A DNA stretch of 64,000 bases from Paenibacillus sp. BSR1-1 (GCF_030403775.1 NZ_JAQMWQ010000004.1:310001-374000); one strand, 5' to 3'; shown: positions 33,710 to 43,086, counted from the stretch's first letter. The notes: generated from the letters alone by a model not told the origin. Made by a program: numbers and translations.

Positions 33710-35980
33710 TCAGCTATGGCAAGCTTCACATTCTTCTATTTCTGTTTGTGAGGTGCTTCTTACGTAATACGTTGTTTTTAGCCCCCGCTTCCACGCTTCC
33801 ATGTGTAGATGCAGCAAATCCCTAGCTTTAATATCATGACGAACATAAAGATTAAAGCTTATCGCTTGGTCGATGTGGCGCTGCCGGGCAGCATTTTGTT
33901 TAATACTCCAAACTTGGTCCAATTCATGTCTTGCCCGTCGATAGTAGTTGTAAGTCCAATGATTTAAATCAGGTGCCGTTACCTTAAATTTAAAGTTCTT
34001 CTTTTCCTCTGCATATTCAACTGAATAAATCGGATCAATCCCATCCGTAGAGCCTCCTATTTTTGCTGTTGAGGAGTTGGGGGCAATGGCCATTAACCAG
34101 CCATTTCGAATTCCGTGTATTGCCACATCCTTTTTTAATTCCTGCCATTTATTTGATTGATATTTCTTCCGTTCAAAATACTTGCCTGTCTGCCACTCTG
34201 ACCCGCTGAATTGAGAGTACGTTCCCTTCTCTTTTGCCAAATCCATCGAAGCACGTATCGTCAAGTAAGCAATGTTCTCGTATAATTCATCTGCAAATTC
34301 AACTGCCTCCTCCGACTCCCAGTGAATCCCTTTTAAAGCGAGCAGATGGTGCCATCCGAACGTACCTAGTCCTATTGCTCTGAATTTTTTATTCGTTGCA
34401 AGAGCCTGTCCGACAGATATGGTATTTAAATCAATGACATTATCTAACATTCTGACCTGAATCCGAATTAATCGCTCCAAACCGTTCTTCGGAATAACCC
34501 TTGCAAGATTAATAGAAGATAAATTACAGACAACGAAATCGCCGGGCTTTCGCACGATGACGATGTTTCCTTCTTCATCCTGAAATTCTTTGATGATGGC
34601 CGTGGCGGACATATTTTGCGTGATTTCTGTACAAAGATTACTGCAATAGATGGAGGTACGGCCCTTACCAGCCAAATGCTTATTGGGGTTTTGCCTATTT
34701 ACCTCGTCACGATAAAACATATAAGGAGTGCCAGTTTCTAATTGAGCGACCATGATTCGTGCCATAATATCCATCGCACGGTATGTTTTTCTCGGGAGGA
34801 GCGGGTTTCTTAGGGCCTCTTCATATTTTTCAGAAAAATATTTACTGTCTGTTTCATCATAAAAATCTTCAAGTCCAAGCGGATTCCCAGACTCATCCAA
34901 CCAGCCCATGATTTGCTTTACTTGATGGGGGCAAAAAGTATGCCATTCCCCAATGCTTCTTCCTTTCTCGTCTTTCTCTTGCAGCTTTTTCATGAAAAGA
35001 TCAGGTATCGTTACGCCTGTGAAAATGTCATGGGCTTTGCGGCGTTCATCTCCATTATTTGTTTTCAAGTCAAGAAAGCCATTCATGATATCTTTATGAA
35101 ATACATCTAAGTAAACAGCAATTGCACCTTGACGCTGGCCTAATTGATCCACACTAACTGCTGTGTTATTCACCAACTTAATCCACGGGACAACTCCTGA
35201 AGAGTTTCCTTTATACTTCTTGATATCAGAACCCAGGGCTCGGACTTTTCCGTAGTATATTCCAATTCCTCCTCCATCTTTACTTAAACGGGCAATATCC
35301 CAATTGTTTAAATAAATACTATCCAAGGAATCGTCGACAGTATCGATAAAACAAGATGAAAGCTGTCCGAAACTTTTTCCGGCATTCGCTAGTGTTGGAG
35401 TTGCTACTGTCATAAATAAATTGCTTAAGGCCCAGTATGCTTCCTTGACAGAATCTAACCGCTTCGACTCTATTTCATTCTTCATAATGGTCATTGCAAT
35501 AATCATGAACCGCTCTTGAGGCAGTTCAATCACATTTTGCTGATAATCTTTCGCAAGATAACGATCTGCTAGTAAAAATAATCCTATGTAATTAAATAGT
35601 CGATCTTTGTCCGGATTTATCTCTTTTGCTAATTCAGCAATTTCCAGTTTGCTATAAATGCCTAATAGATCGCTAGAATATATACCGATATCTGTTAATT
35701 GTTGAATTAGGCTGTAAAAATCCCCATACATTTCTGAACGGTCATATCCCCGATTTATGGCTGCTTTTTCATATAATTCATTTAGGTATAAACTGGCAGC
35801 CACAAAGCTCCAATCCGGCTGGTCCATTGCTATTTGATTGACAGCATAGCTGAGTGCCTGCTGGTTTGCTTCTTTTTCCTCTAGGTCCTTAATTATATTT
35901 ATAAGCTCCATAAAATCCAGTTGATATTTTTTGGAAGCTTGATGGATCGTTTCCAATACGTAATTCACTTTGACAGTCAT
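33710..35980 (-). CDS. nrdE: Class I ribonucleotide reductase alpha subunit
   Basis: 756 residues; reduces ribonucleoside diphosphates to deoxy forms. Cys210 (GQLSSCFIDT) and Cys485 (VVCNLSSINL) form the active-site disulfide; Asn448, Cys450 and Glu452 in CSNLCTEI include the thiyl radical Cys. The radical-path YY pair is in KTTYYVRS, and the C-terminus ECEACHS supplies the CxxC shuttle. No N-terminal ATP-cone is recognised. First gene of the operon, behind a cobalamin riboswitch. The SD AGGGGGAAG directly follows the riboswitch terminator. Confidence 0.94.
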   Translation of the reverse strand: MTVKVNYVLETIHQASKKYQLDFMELINIIKDLEEKEANQQALSYAVNQIAMDQPDWSFVAASLYLNELYEKAAINRGYDRSEMYGDFYSLIQQLTDIGIYSSDLLGIYSKLEIAELAKEINPDKDRLFNYIGLFLLADRYLAKDYQQNVIELPQERFMIIAMTIMKNEIESKRLDSVKEAYWALSNLFMTVATPTLANAGKSFGQLSSCFIDTVDDSLDSIYLNNWDIARLSKDGGGIGIYYGKVRALGSDIKKYKGNSSGVVPWIKLVNNTAVSVDQLGQRQGAIAVYLDVFHKDIMNGFLDLKTNNGDERRKAHDIFTGVTIPDLFMKKLQEKDEKGRSIGEWHTFCPHQVKQIMGWLDESGNPLGLEDFYDETDSKYFSEKYEEALRNPLLPRKTYRAMDIMARIMVAQLETGTPYMFYRDEVNRQNPNKHLAGKGRTSIYCSNLCTEITQNMSATAIIKEFQDEEGNIVIVRKPGDFVVCNLSSINLARVIPKNGLERLIRIQVRMLDNVIDLNTISVGQALATNKKFRAIGLGTFGWHHLLALKGIHWESEEAVEFADELYENIAYLTIRASMDLAKEKGTYSQFSGSEWQTGKYFERKKYQSNKWQELKKDVAIHGIRNGWLMAIAPNSSTAKIGGSTDGIDPIYSVEYAEEKKNFKFKVTAPDLNHWTYNYYRRARHELDQVWSIKQNAARQRHIDQAISFNLYVRHDIKARDLLHLHMEAWKRGLKTTYYVRSTSQTEIEECEACHS

Positions 35981-36000
35981 GTTCTCTTCCCCCTAAAAAT

Positions 36001-36031
36001 AAAAAATCCGCTCGGGTGAATTCGAGCGGAT
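36001..36031 (-). terminator. Attenuator terminator of the cobalamin leader
   Basis: TCCGCTCG (36007-36014) / CGAGCGGA (36023-36030), with the minus-strand U-run at 36001-36006, immediately before the nrdE ribosome binding site. Confidence 0.9.
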
Positions 36032-36124
36032 GAAACGATAACAATAACAAAAGAGCATAATGGAAAGAAATTAGGACCCTCTGCTGCCACCGTTTCATCT
36101 TCTCAATCCCCGAAGAAGCTGAAA

Positions 36125-36325
36125 CATCTTAAGAAAGACAGGTCTCCTGACTTATGCATCTCCCTACTCTGAACCCTTCCCATATAACCGCCTGATATAG
36201 TAAGCTTTGTTATACAGTGGTTTGTTCATTTCGTCAGCATTTACAGTTGCGGGGGCAGTTCTGGATTTTCACCAGATTCCCAATTAAGCCGTTGCCGGCA
36301 TCTCCACTTAAGGCAAACACAATAT
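36125..36325 (-). promoter_or_regulatory. Cobalamin riboswitch
   Basis: The minus-strand leader of nrdE shows the conserved core GGGAATCTGGTGAAAATCC, AGAACTGCCCCCGCAACTGT, the L5/L6 region, and the B12-box-like AAGTCAGGAGACCTGTC near the 3' end, in the correct order. A terminator at 36001-36031 completes a transcriptional OFF switch: adenosylcobalamin should shut off the B12-independent reductase. Confidence 0.93.
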
Positions 36326-36415
36326 ATAGTTTTATTTTTTTTAAAAAAACAATATGTTGATTTAAAACTAAAATCTATCATAGTATAAACTTGGTAATTT
36401 ATCAAGTATTATTAT

Positions 36416-37204
36416 TTAATTCTTAACCTTTTCTAAAATAGAAAAAAGCTCTTCAAGGTGCTTAATTTCATATGAAGGAACCACTTCATTCCGATCTTTT
36501 TTGTGGCGGTTAATCCAGACTGATTTAATTCCAGCTCGATTGGCACCGAGAATATCTGTCATCAGGTTATCCCCGACCATAATTACTTCATCCTTTTGTA
36601 AAGACATACGTTCTAATGCATGTTCAAAAATGGCTGGATCCGGCTTGCCTCTCCCAAAATCTCCAGAAATGACAATATGGTCAAAATAAGGGACAAGCTC
36701 TGGGGTAATCGCAAGTTTAGTATTTTGCAAATCCGGTGATCCATTAGTTAACAAAAGAAGCTGGTAATTTTCTTTTAAAACATCCAATATTTTAAAGGTT
36801 TCTTCATACACAAATGGCAGGTTTCTGCGCTCTTGAGGGAATCTCTCAGCTAACTCATGACCAAAATCAGGGTCCTCTATCCCCATTGCCTTTAATCCCA
36901 ATGTCCAGGCATCCTTACGATAAGCTGGAACCGTTTCTTTCATTTTTTTAAACTCATCCTGTTCATCAATAAAATTGCCCCAAAGTCCTTCAAAGGGATT
37001 GATTCCAATCATCTGGGTAAATGGATAGAATTCATAGGACGAGTAAAGATTTCTAGCGGCCTCGCGGACGGCTTCTTCAAATTGCTTCGGGTCAAGTCCA
37101 TGCTTTTCCTGAGCTGCTTTACAGGTGGCAGCAAAAGCTTCCTTTATACTTTTTTGATCCCATAAAAGGGTATCATCTAAATCAAAAAAAATGGCTTTAA
37201 TCAT
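36416..37204 (-). CDS. HAD-IA family hydrolase
   Basis: 262-residue HAD phosphatase with an alpha-helical (type I) cap: [11 protein letters not shown] gives nucleophile Asp8 and Asp10, [10 protein letters not shown] is motif [16 protein letters not shown] carries the motif III Lys, and [13 protein letters not shown] is motif IV. DDT after the nucleophile and the long cap resemble YjjG-type pyrimidine nucleotidases. GTGAGG 6 nt upstream selects the ATG at 37204 over the GTG at 37216. Substrate not established. Confidence 0.9.
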   Translation of the reverse strand: MIKAIFFDLDDTLLWDQKSIKEAFAATCKAAQEKHGLDPKQFEEAVREAARNLYSSYEFYPFTQMIGINPFEGLWGNFIDEQDEFKKMKETVPAYRKDAWTLGLKAMGIEDPDFGHELAERFPQERRNLPFVYEETFKILDVLKENYQLLLLTNGSPDLQNTKLAITPELVPYFDHIVISGDFGRGKPDPAIFEHALERMSLQKDEVIMVGDNLMTDILGANRAGIKSVWINRHKKDRNEVVPSYEIKHLEELFSILEKVKN

Positions 37205-37288
37205 ATCGTTCCTCACTTATTAAAAAGATTTTTTATTAGTTTACCATTTTTACATAAAATTCGTAATATTTTTATTCATTATTCAAAA

Positions 37289-37321
37289 CAAAAAAAGAAC
37301 CGCTGGGGAAGGCGGTCCTTA
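37289..37321 (-). terminator. Intrinsic terminator
   Basis: AGAACCGC / GCGGTCCT imperfect stem with a minus-strand run of seven U. Confidence 0.8.
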
Positions 37322-37331
37322 TTAATCTATT

Positions 37332-38258
37332 TTAATTAAACGCTTTCTTTAGTGCCCTGCCTGATTTTTCAAGGGCACGTTTTCCTTGGTCTATCAAGGC
37401 AGCCATGCTGACAAATCCATGGATTGTTCCGTCGTAGCGAATACATTCCACTTCCACTCCGGCTTCAGCAAGTTTTTTTGCGTATTCCTCACCTTCATCT
37501 CTAAGAGGATCAAATTCAGCCGTAATCACAAGTGCTGGCGGAAGGTCTTTAAAATCTTCATACAGAATTGGCGATAAAAGCGGGTTATGCTTATCTTCTT
37601 CACTATTTAAATAACAAGCCCGAAACCATTCCATCGTTCCTTTTGTTAAGAAATATCCTTCTGCATTTTCCCTCATCGAAACAGTTGGTTCTCCTCCAAC
37701 GTTTGTACTAGGATAGATTAATAGTTGGAAACATATAGATGGATGGTTATTATCCTTAGACAAATTTGCAACGACTGCCGCCAAATTACCACCGGCACTA
37801 TCCCCACCAACGGCAATCCGAGTACGGTCAACTTGAAAAGCTTCTGCATTTTCGTAAACATACTGAACTGCCGCAAACGAATCTTCCACTGCAGCAGGGA
37901 ATTTATGCTCAGGGGCTAGACGATAATCAACTGAAATAGTCACACAATTCGCTAGATTCGTTAATGCCCGGCATACATTATCATGAGTTTCAATGTTTCC
38001 GATAACCCATCCGCCGCCATGATAAAAGACCAGTGCGGGATAGTTCGTTTGACTTCCCTTAGGATAATAGACTCGAACAGGAATATCCGTTACTGGACCA
38101 GGGATTGTCCGATCTTCTATTTTACCTACTTCCTCAACTTCACCCTGTGGCATTACAAACGCGTGTCTTGCTTGCTCTGGGGTTAATGTTTCCATTGGAG
38201 GACCTCCAGCAGCAGCTAACTGATCTAAAACTAATTTTGTTTGTGGATCAAGTGACAT
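37332..38258 (-). CDS. HSL-family alpha/beta hydrolase (esterase)
   Basis: 308-residue carboxylesterase of the hormone-sensitive lipase family. The oxyanion-hole motif HGGGW is at 80-84, the nucleophile Ser154 is in GGDSAGGN, Asp250 in TAEFDPLRDE and His280 in DGTIHGF, so the triad is complete. There is no signal peptide, so it is intracellular. Such enzymes cleave short-chain esters. Single gene with its own terminator. Confidence 0.93.
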   Translation of the reverse strand: MSLDPQTKLVLDQLAAAGGPPMETLTPEQARHAFVMPQGEVEEVGKIEDRTIPGPVTDIPVRVYYPKGSQTNYPALVFYHGGGWVIGNIETHDNVCRALTNLANCVTISVDYRLAPEHKFPAAVEDSFAAVQYVYENAEAFQVDRTRIAVGGDSAGGNLAAVVANLSKDNNHPSICFQLLIYPSTNVGGEPTVSMRENAEGYFLTKGTMEWFRACYLNSEEDKHNPLLSPILYEDFKDLPPALVITAEFDPLRDEGEEYAKKLAEAGVEVECIRYDGTIHGFVSMAALIDQGKRALEKSGRALKKAFN

Positions 38259-38460
38259 GAATTCGCCTTCCTTCTGTTAGAATATTCTTACATTCATTCA
38301 ATTCGAGATAAGACATTTATTTCCTTCTATCGGAAATTATTTGTTAATAATAGAATAAATGACGAAATAAACGGCGGCTATTGTGTGCGAATAAGTTGCT
38401 CTTAATTTAAAATTAAATGGAATACAAGTTGTAAAACAACAATTTTTGCGAACAAAGTCT

Positions 38461-38808
38461 TTATCTAAAATCTTTCCAGGTAAAATCGACACTAAGCATG
38501 CCGACAAATTCTTCAGTTAATGGTTCTGGTTCTTTTGTTGCTGCAGCTGGATTCCGGAAACAAACGAGATGTTTATAATAGCCAAACTTTCGGCAAGTAT
38601 CAGGCCTCGCTGCATGAATTCCACATCGATCTTTCTCAAGGTCGTAGAATATACAAGTTCCATAGTATCTTTTTTGATTTTGAAGATTAAGACGTATTTT
38701 AGCTGGCATAGTTTTGATCTTTGTTTTTATTCGTTTTAATTCCTTTGATGTAACTGGCACAGGGCCGCAGCATAGACCTTTGCAGCCATGACATGGAAGA
38801 CTATTCAT
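38461..38808 (-). CDS. YkgJ-family cysteine cluster protein
   Basis: 115 residues; the N-terminal CHGCKGLCCGPVPVT cluster, a central GTCIFYDLEKDRCGIHAARPDTCRKFGYY and a further Cys form the predicted Zn or Fe chelating site of the YkgJ (UPF0153) family. Function unknown. GGGAGAGG precedes the ATG. Confidence 0.85.
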   Translation of the reverse strand: MNSLPCHGCKGLCCGPVPVTSKELKRIKTKIKTMPAKIRLNLQNQKRYYGTCIFYDLEKDRCGIHAARPDTCRKFGYYKHLVCFRNPAAATKEPEPLTEEFVGMLSVDFTWKDFR

Positions 38809-38823
38809 ATACCTCTCCCTTTA

Positions 38824-38979
38824 CTAGCTATTTATTAATCTCATAAAAGTAAGGTCGCCCAATTTTTCTGAAAATCCCCATTTATGATAAAAAGGGACCA
38901 TTTCAGGGCGGCAATATAATAATCTTTCTAACTGGATCGTTTGATTGTTGGAAAGCTGATTTACAATATTAAAATCCAT
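38824..38979 (-). pseudogene. Internally deleted GNAT acetyltransferase
   Basis: A 51-codon frame joins a GNAT-like N-terminus (MDFNIVNQLSNNQTIQLERL) directly to a GNAT-like C-terminus (CRPEMVPFYHKWGF...). The acetyl-CoA motif A region is missing, so about 80-90 residues appear to have been deleted in frame. The AAAGGTGA ribosome binding site is still intact 6 nt before the ATG. Assignment rests on my recognition of the two end segments. Confidence 0.55.
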
Positions 38980-38997
38980 CTAGTTTCACCTTTCAAT

Positions 38998-39165
38998 TTA
39001 ATATCTAGTAAGTCTTTTCATAATTTCTCTTTTTCTATCCCTATCTTTAATTCTTGTTAAATCAAGGGCATACTCATGTCCTTTATGCTTTGCTCTTAAA
39101 ATTTCTCTAATCGCCTGTTTTACACTGTCTTCATCATCTATTACAACAATTACATTTCTAAGCAT
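38998..39165 (-). CDS. Small basic hypothetical protein (55 aa)
   Basis: Unrecognised 55-residue protein. It starts with a beta-strand-like LRNVIVVIDDEDSVKQAIREILRAKHKG, reminiscent in layout of a response-regulator first strand and helix but far too short to be one, and ends in a basic KDRDRKREIMKRLTRY. AAGGGGAAACG precedes the ATG. It stands just upstream of the shrunken GNAT gene on the same strand. Confidence 0.6.
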   Translation of the reverse strand: MLRNVIVVIDDEDSVKQAIREILRAKHKGHEYALDLTRIKDRDRKREIMKRLTRY

Positions 39166-39390
39166 CGTTTCCCCTTCCCTTCTATGTAGGGTTTCAATTG
39201 CCCGGCTTAGTCTTATTATAAATCAATGCACTAACGCATTTATTTTTTTACAAAATTCTTCAAGTTCCGTACTAAATAGACGTAAGTTTGATAAAAGATG
39301 TTTCAGAAAATTTTTTCTTTTATAGAAGAAACCTTTTATTTCTAATTCCGTCAAAATATTGAAAATTGTTTTTTGAAGGGAATGGAGCGC

Positions 39391-40269
39391 ATGATAAAAA
39401 AAATATTATATCTTCCAGTGAGGCTGATCGCTATATTAGCGGGCTTTGTATGCGTAGTCAATATACCGATACTTTTTGTTTTCAATTCCGCCAATAAAAA
39501 GGTTGAATTTCATTTCAGTTCGTATAAGTACTATGTCCTAGACAACTTAGCCTTGTTTTTGCACTATGATGACTATTCTTACATATTTCATTATTTTAAA
39601 GGTGAAGGGATGGAGAAGTATACCTATACGATGACCATCTTATCTATTTCTCTGCTATTAGTCGTGTTTATCGGCGTGATTACGGCTACCGCGATTATGA
39701 TGCTTCCTCATACCTTTTGAAAACGAATAAGCAGTTTTATTGATTTCACGATTACCGCACCAGATCTGCTTATTATTTTTCTGCTTCAATATATGGTTAT
39801 TTATATTTATAAGACGTTCGATGTAAAACTTTTTTAGCTATATGGCGGAAATCATACAGAACCCTATTTCATGCCTATAATCATTTCGATTTTTGTTCCT
39901 GCCATTTTTTTAATACAGTTCCTTTTAAAAGAAATGGCCGGCGAGGAGCAGCAGGATTATGTTCTTTTCTTGAGAGCAAAGGGGCTTCCTAAAAGCGTCA
40001 TTTATGTTAAACATATTATTCGTAATATTTTTCCATTATTATTGATTCATTTACGAACAATCATATGGTTCTTGTTATCAAATATTATCGTAGTAGAATA
40101 CTTGTTTAATATTCATGGTTTTGCAGAGGTGCTGCGCTCTATGTATGGTCAAAGAGCAGAAGCTTTTATTCTTGGATTCCTTTTATTTGCGGTTCCCATA
40201 ATCATGGCCGATCTTATTGCCTACATAGTTCTCAAGTTGAGGAAAAGAAAGGAAAAGATCAGCGTATGA
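39391..40269 (+). pseudogene. ABC transporter permease (OppB/DppB-like) with two in-frame stops
   Basis: One continuous reading frame from about 39391 (ATG; frame open from 39373) to 40269 is interrupted only by TGA at 39718-39720 and TAG at 39835-39837, with no frameshift. The last part holds the permease EAA-type loop EEQQDYVLFLRAKGLPKSVI and C-terminal helices; the middle reads KRISSFIDFTITAPDLLIIF. It resembles the first permease of peptide/nickel transporters. The downstream permease overlaps by ATGA and is intact. Sequencing error is possible for each stop but less likely for both. Confidence 0.8.
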
Positions 40270-41234
40270 AAGCTCTTCACTATAAAAATACGATTATCGG
40301 TTTATCCATTCTCGGGATAGTACTCATCCTTAGCTTACTTTACCCGCTTTATGGACCTGAAGATTTTAATAAAGTTATGTATTTATATGACAAAAAGGGA
40401 AATTTGATAGGGGTCCCACCAATTCCGCCCTCCTCCCATTACTTTTTGGGTTCTGACCGGAACGGAGCAGATATTCTTCTCATGATGATATATGGGGCTA
40501 AATTTACTTTACTATCAGCCTTTGGAGTGACCTTCATTCGCGTTTTGATTGGGGGAGCATTAGGAATTATCTTTTCCTTATGGCTGAAACGACTTCTGCC
40601 TATTTTAAAGGATTTTCTATTAGTGTTCAATTTAGTTCCGCCGATTATCATTACTTTAGTTCTTATGTTTCCTGTATCCACAACATATATAGAAGATTCG
40701 GTTTATAGTATACTATTTTATCAAATTATCATTTTAATTATTATGGGCGTTCCTTCTGTTCTAATTATGACCACAGAAATCATCGATGAAATGAAAGGAA
40801 AATCCTTTATTCAATGCTCCTATTTAATGGGGGGCAATCATTTTCATGTATTGAAGACTCATTTGAAGCCGTTTTTGACTTCATACGGCTTTTTAATGGC
40901 AATCCAGCACCTGCTTAATACTTTAGTATTAATCATGTATCTGGGAGCCTTTCAGGTATATTTGGGTGGTGTTTCAAGAGAAGAAGTACGAGGTCTGCCC
41001 ATTTTAAATTCAATATCCAAAGAATGGGCTGGCCTAATTGGGCAAAATTATCGAGAGTTTTTCATGTCCCCATGGGTTGTGCTCATCCCGCTTACTTGTT
41101 ATTTTCTCCTAATCATCATTATTAATATGATTAAAAAAGAAATTGAAGTGTCCTTGGACATCAATTCACACGGAATGACTTTTAAAAGGAGAAAGAAGAA
41201 GAAACAAAATGATGCGGTTAGAAAAATTATATAG
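40266..41234 (+). CDS. ABC transporter permease (OppC/DppC-like)
   Basis: 322-residue membrane subunit with about six helices. HYFLGSDRNGADILLMMIYG (about 58-77) is the hallmark N-terminal motif of DppC-type permeases (LGTDxxGRD-like), and EIIDEMKGKSFIQCSYLMGG is the coupling-loop (EAA) region. The C-terminus is very basic. It is translationally coupled to the disrupted partner permease. No ATPase or substrate-binding protein is nearby, so the pair would depend on subunits elsewhere or is a relic. Confidence 0.82.
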   Translation: MKALHYKNTIIGLSILGIVLILSLLYPLYGPEDFNKVMYLYDKKGNLIGVPPIPPSSHYFLGSDRNGADILLMMIYGAKFTLLSAFGVTFIRVLIGGALGIIFSLWLKRLLPILKDFLLVFNLVPPIIITLVLMFPVSTTYIEDSVYSILFYQIIILIIMGVPSVLIMTTEIIDEMKGKSFIQCSYLMGGNHFHVLKTHLKPFLTSYGFLMAIQHLLNTLVLIMYLGAFQVYLGGVSREEVRGLPILNSISKEWAGLIGQNYREFFMSPWVVLIPLTCYFLLIIIINMIKKEIEVSLDINSHGMTFKRRKKKKQNDAVRKII

Positions 41235-41281
41235 CAATAAAATCAGATTTTACTTTTCAAAAAATGTCCAAAAATTAACAA

Positions 41282-41305
41282 CGGGGTGTCAGGAGTGACA
41301 CCCTA
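41282..41305. terminator. Bidirectional terminator
   Basis: GGGTGTCA-GGAG-TGACACCC perfect stem between the permease and cotH. Confidence 0.8.
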
Positions 41306-42394
41306 ATTTAATTTTGCTAGTTTTCTTTGTAAATATTTTCTTCTTTCTTCAATATATATCGAAATGATCCCTAGTTCTTGATCAAATTGGTCAATGTCTT
41401 GTTTTTTATATGGATCTTGCAATACAAAGGGGCGAATCTTCTGGAGGAGGTTTTCTGCTTTTGGAATCATATAGTCTTTTGTAAACTGCTGCTCCATAAT
41501 GTCCTCGAGCAGGTTTCGATAGCGCCTTCGGAAACTGTCAACATGTAACAATCGTGCTGTCAATGTATTAAATCCTTCAATCGGCACATAATTTGCCTTC
41601 ATTACTTTACCGTTTACATCCCTCCCCCATGTTGCATCGTAATCCCAGGGAATGACTTCAAATAACCCTGTTTCTCCATTTCGGTATAAAGCATAATTAT
41701 GAACAAACCCATCATAATTGGAAGTAAAGATGATCCCTGCTATCCACCGGAGATATTTGTCAACATCGAGGTATTTTGATATTTCCCGTTCAAACTCAGG
41801 TATCGGAATCGTGTTAATTTTAATGATGAATTCCTGCAGCTTGTATTCATCAGACTCCGGCCCACACTTTCTTTTATAGCCCAATTCCAATGATTTCTTT
41901 ATTTCTTTATCCAAGTCACTCATCAAAGAAAAATTAGCATCCCCATCAACAGCATAGAAAATGCTCCCAGATGGGAGGTTTCTTCGTTTTAAAAAGTGTT
42001 GATCCACCGATTCTATTTCTAAATAAACCCCTTCCGCTTTCCCATTAAGAGTTAAAAAAACATGCTGTGAACGTGGAGATAGAACACCAAGCTCCGAAAA
42101 GAAGTCAAAGGACAATTTGTTACGAATTAATGATGGGTCCTTGAATTCGGCGTTTAAATGAATCTGTTTTGAACCTTTAAAGGTATTTGGTTTAAAAAAA
42201 GTAATTTGATAAGACTTTTTTAAAAAATCACGAATATGGGAACCACGGTAGCTCAAATCAATTTCCAGTCTTTTTCCTTCTAATTTTAATTGAGCAGGAA
42301 TTGGGTCGTCTATCCAAATGTCTCTTTTAAGCTCCTTTAAATCAAGCGGGTTAATAAAAAGCTTATATTGTGAAATTTTAGCGGCATCGTCCAT
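41303..42394 (-). CDS. cotH: CotH-family spore coat protein kinase
   Basis: 363-residue CotH kinase, an atypical secreted-type kinase fold that in Bacillus subtilis phosphorylates coat proteins CotB and CotG and governs outer coat assembly. The conserved block FTSNYDGFVHNYALYRNGE followed by FEVIPWDYDATWGRD contains the family metal/ATP-binding Asp residues, and YRGSHIRDFLKKSYQITF near residue 50 is another family hallmark. There is no signal peptide, as expected for a mother-cell protein. It is divergent from a gene encoding a Ser/Thr/Arg repeat protein, the classic cotH/cotG arrangement. Confidence 0.92.
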   Translation of the reverse strand: MDDAAKISQYKLFINPLDLKELKRDIWIDDPIPAQLKLEGKRLEIDLSYRGSHIRDFLKKSYQITFFKPNTFKGSKQIHLNAEFKDPSLIRNKLSFDFFSELGVLSPRSQHVFLTLNGKAEGVYLEIESVDQHFLKRRNLPSGSIFYAVDGDANFSLMSDLDKEIKKSLELGYKRKCGPESDEYKLQEFIIKINTIPIPEFEREISKYLDVDKYLRWIAGIIFTSNYDGFVHNYALYRNGETGLFEVIPWDYDATWGRDVNGKVMKANYVPIEGFNTLTARLLHVDSFRRRYRNLLEDIMEQQFTKDYMIPKAENLLQKIRPFVLQDPYKKQDIDQFDQELGIISIYIEERRKYLQRKLAKLN

Positions 42395-42594
42395 GAACTT
42401 TTCCTCCCTCCATTATTCGTATGAATAAGAATGACTAGAGGTCACGACAAGGTGCATTTTTTCCTATGTTAGGCTTTTGTCCCAAACAAAAGTACCCCTA
42501 CATACGTAAATTGTAAAAAGAAGAGTGAGTTTTATAGACAAACTTTGTCAATCAGTTTCGTACTCCCTTTTCTATTTTAAAAGGAGGTGCAAAA

Positions 42595-43062
42595 ATGAGC
42601 GAATTTTCATCAGGAGATATTCAAAGTGCAGCAGACGAAGCTAGACGAGGCGGTTTATGGGATTTCATGTTCAGAGACCCTGGTCATAATCGGGGAACAT
42701 CGAGAAGGAGAACAACTAGAAACCGAAATACTTCAAGAAGAAACACTTCAAGAAGGAATACTTCAAGAAGAAACACTTCAAGAAGGAATACTTCAAGAAG
42801 AAATACTTCAAGAAGGAATACTTCAAGAAGAAATACTTCAAGAAGGAATACTTCAAGAAGAAATACTTCTAGAAGAAACACTTCCAATATGAATACTTCC
42901 CGCCGCAACACTTCAAGAAGAAACACTTCTAGACGGCGTACATCTAGACGCTGTACATCTAGAAAAAGATGTCACACTACTTGCCACCGCAATTGGGAGA
43001 TAAAAAAATGCTGGGATAGAAGTAATAATCAGAATTATTTCAGAAAAAGAAACTGTAGATAA
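42595..43062 (+). CDS. CotG-like repeat protein, likely CotH substrate
   Basis: 155 residues. A short N-terminal head (1-42, with FSSGDIQSAADEARRGG) is followed by 16 consecutive pentapeptides at 43-122, mostly RRNTS, and a Cys/basic tail (KRCHTTCHRNWEIKKCW). The protein is extremely basic with a phosphorylatable Thr-Ser in every unit. Position divergent from cotH plus the composition make it a CotG-like coat protein. AAAGGAGGTG precedes the ATG. The unit differs from the longer repeats of B. subtilis CotG, so homology is by architecture rather than alignment. Confidence 0.82.
   Translation: MSEFSSGDIQSAADEARRGGLWDFMFRDPGHNRGTSRRRTTRNRNTSRRNTSRRNTSRRNTSRRNTSRRNTSRRNTSRRNTSRRNTSRRNTSRRNTSNMNTSRRNTSRRNTSRRRTSRRCTSRKRCHTTCHRNWEIKKCWDRSNNQNYFRKRNCR
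42721..42960 (+). repeat. 15-bp tandem repeat coding RRNTS units
   Basis: Sixteen 15-nt units, variants of AGAAGAAACACTTCA and AGAAGGAATACTTCA that largely alternate, giving a 30-bp super-period. The repeat also keeps other frames open, producing artefactual ORFs on both strands. Confidence 0.95.
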
Positions 43063-43086
43063 TATTCTGAAACCGTTCTGAAAAAA

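Noticed and set aside
35889..36098. 69-codon minus ORF at the nrdE leader
   Set aside because: Lies over the riboswitch terminator and the nrdE start in another frame.
38380..38460. Possible relative of the 162-bp element
   Set aside because: Shares GCGAA/TTCGCAA-like ends with weak inversion, but similarity by eye is too low to call.
42395..42594. Sigma-K promoters between cotH and the CotG-like gene
   Set aside because: CATACGTAA and CATACGAAT are -10-like, but -35 spacing or distance to the start codon is poor, so I do not call them.
42626..42926. Two further repetitive ORFs (LQEE-type on +, VFLLE-type on -)
   Set aside because: 15-bp repeats are divisible by three, so alternative frames stay open; only the RRNTS frame has a strong ribosome binding site and matches the cotH context.
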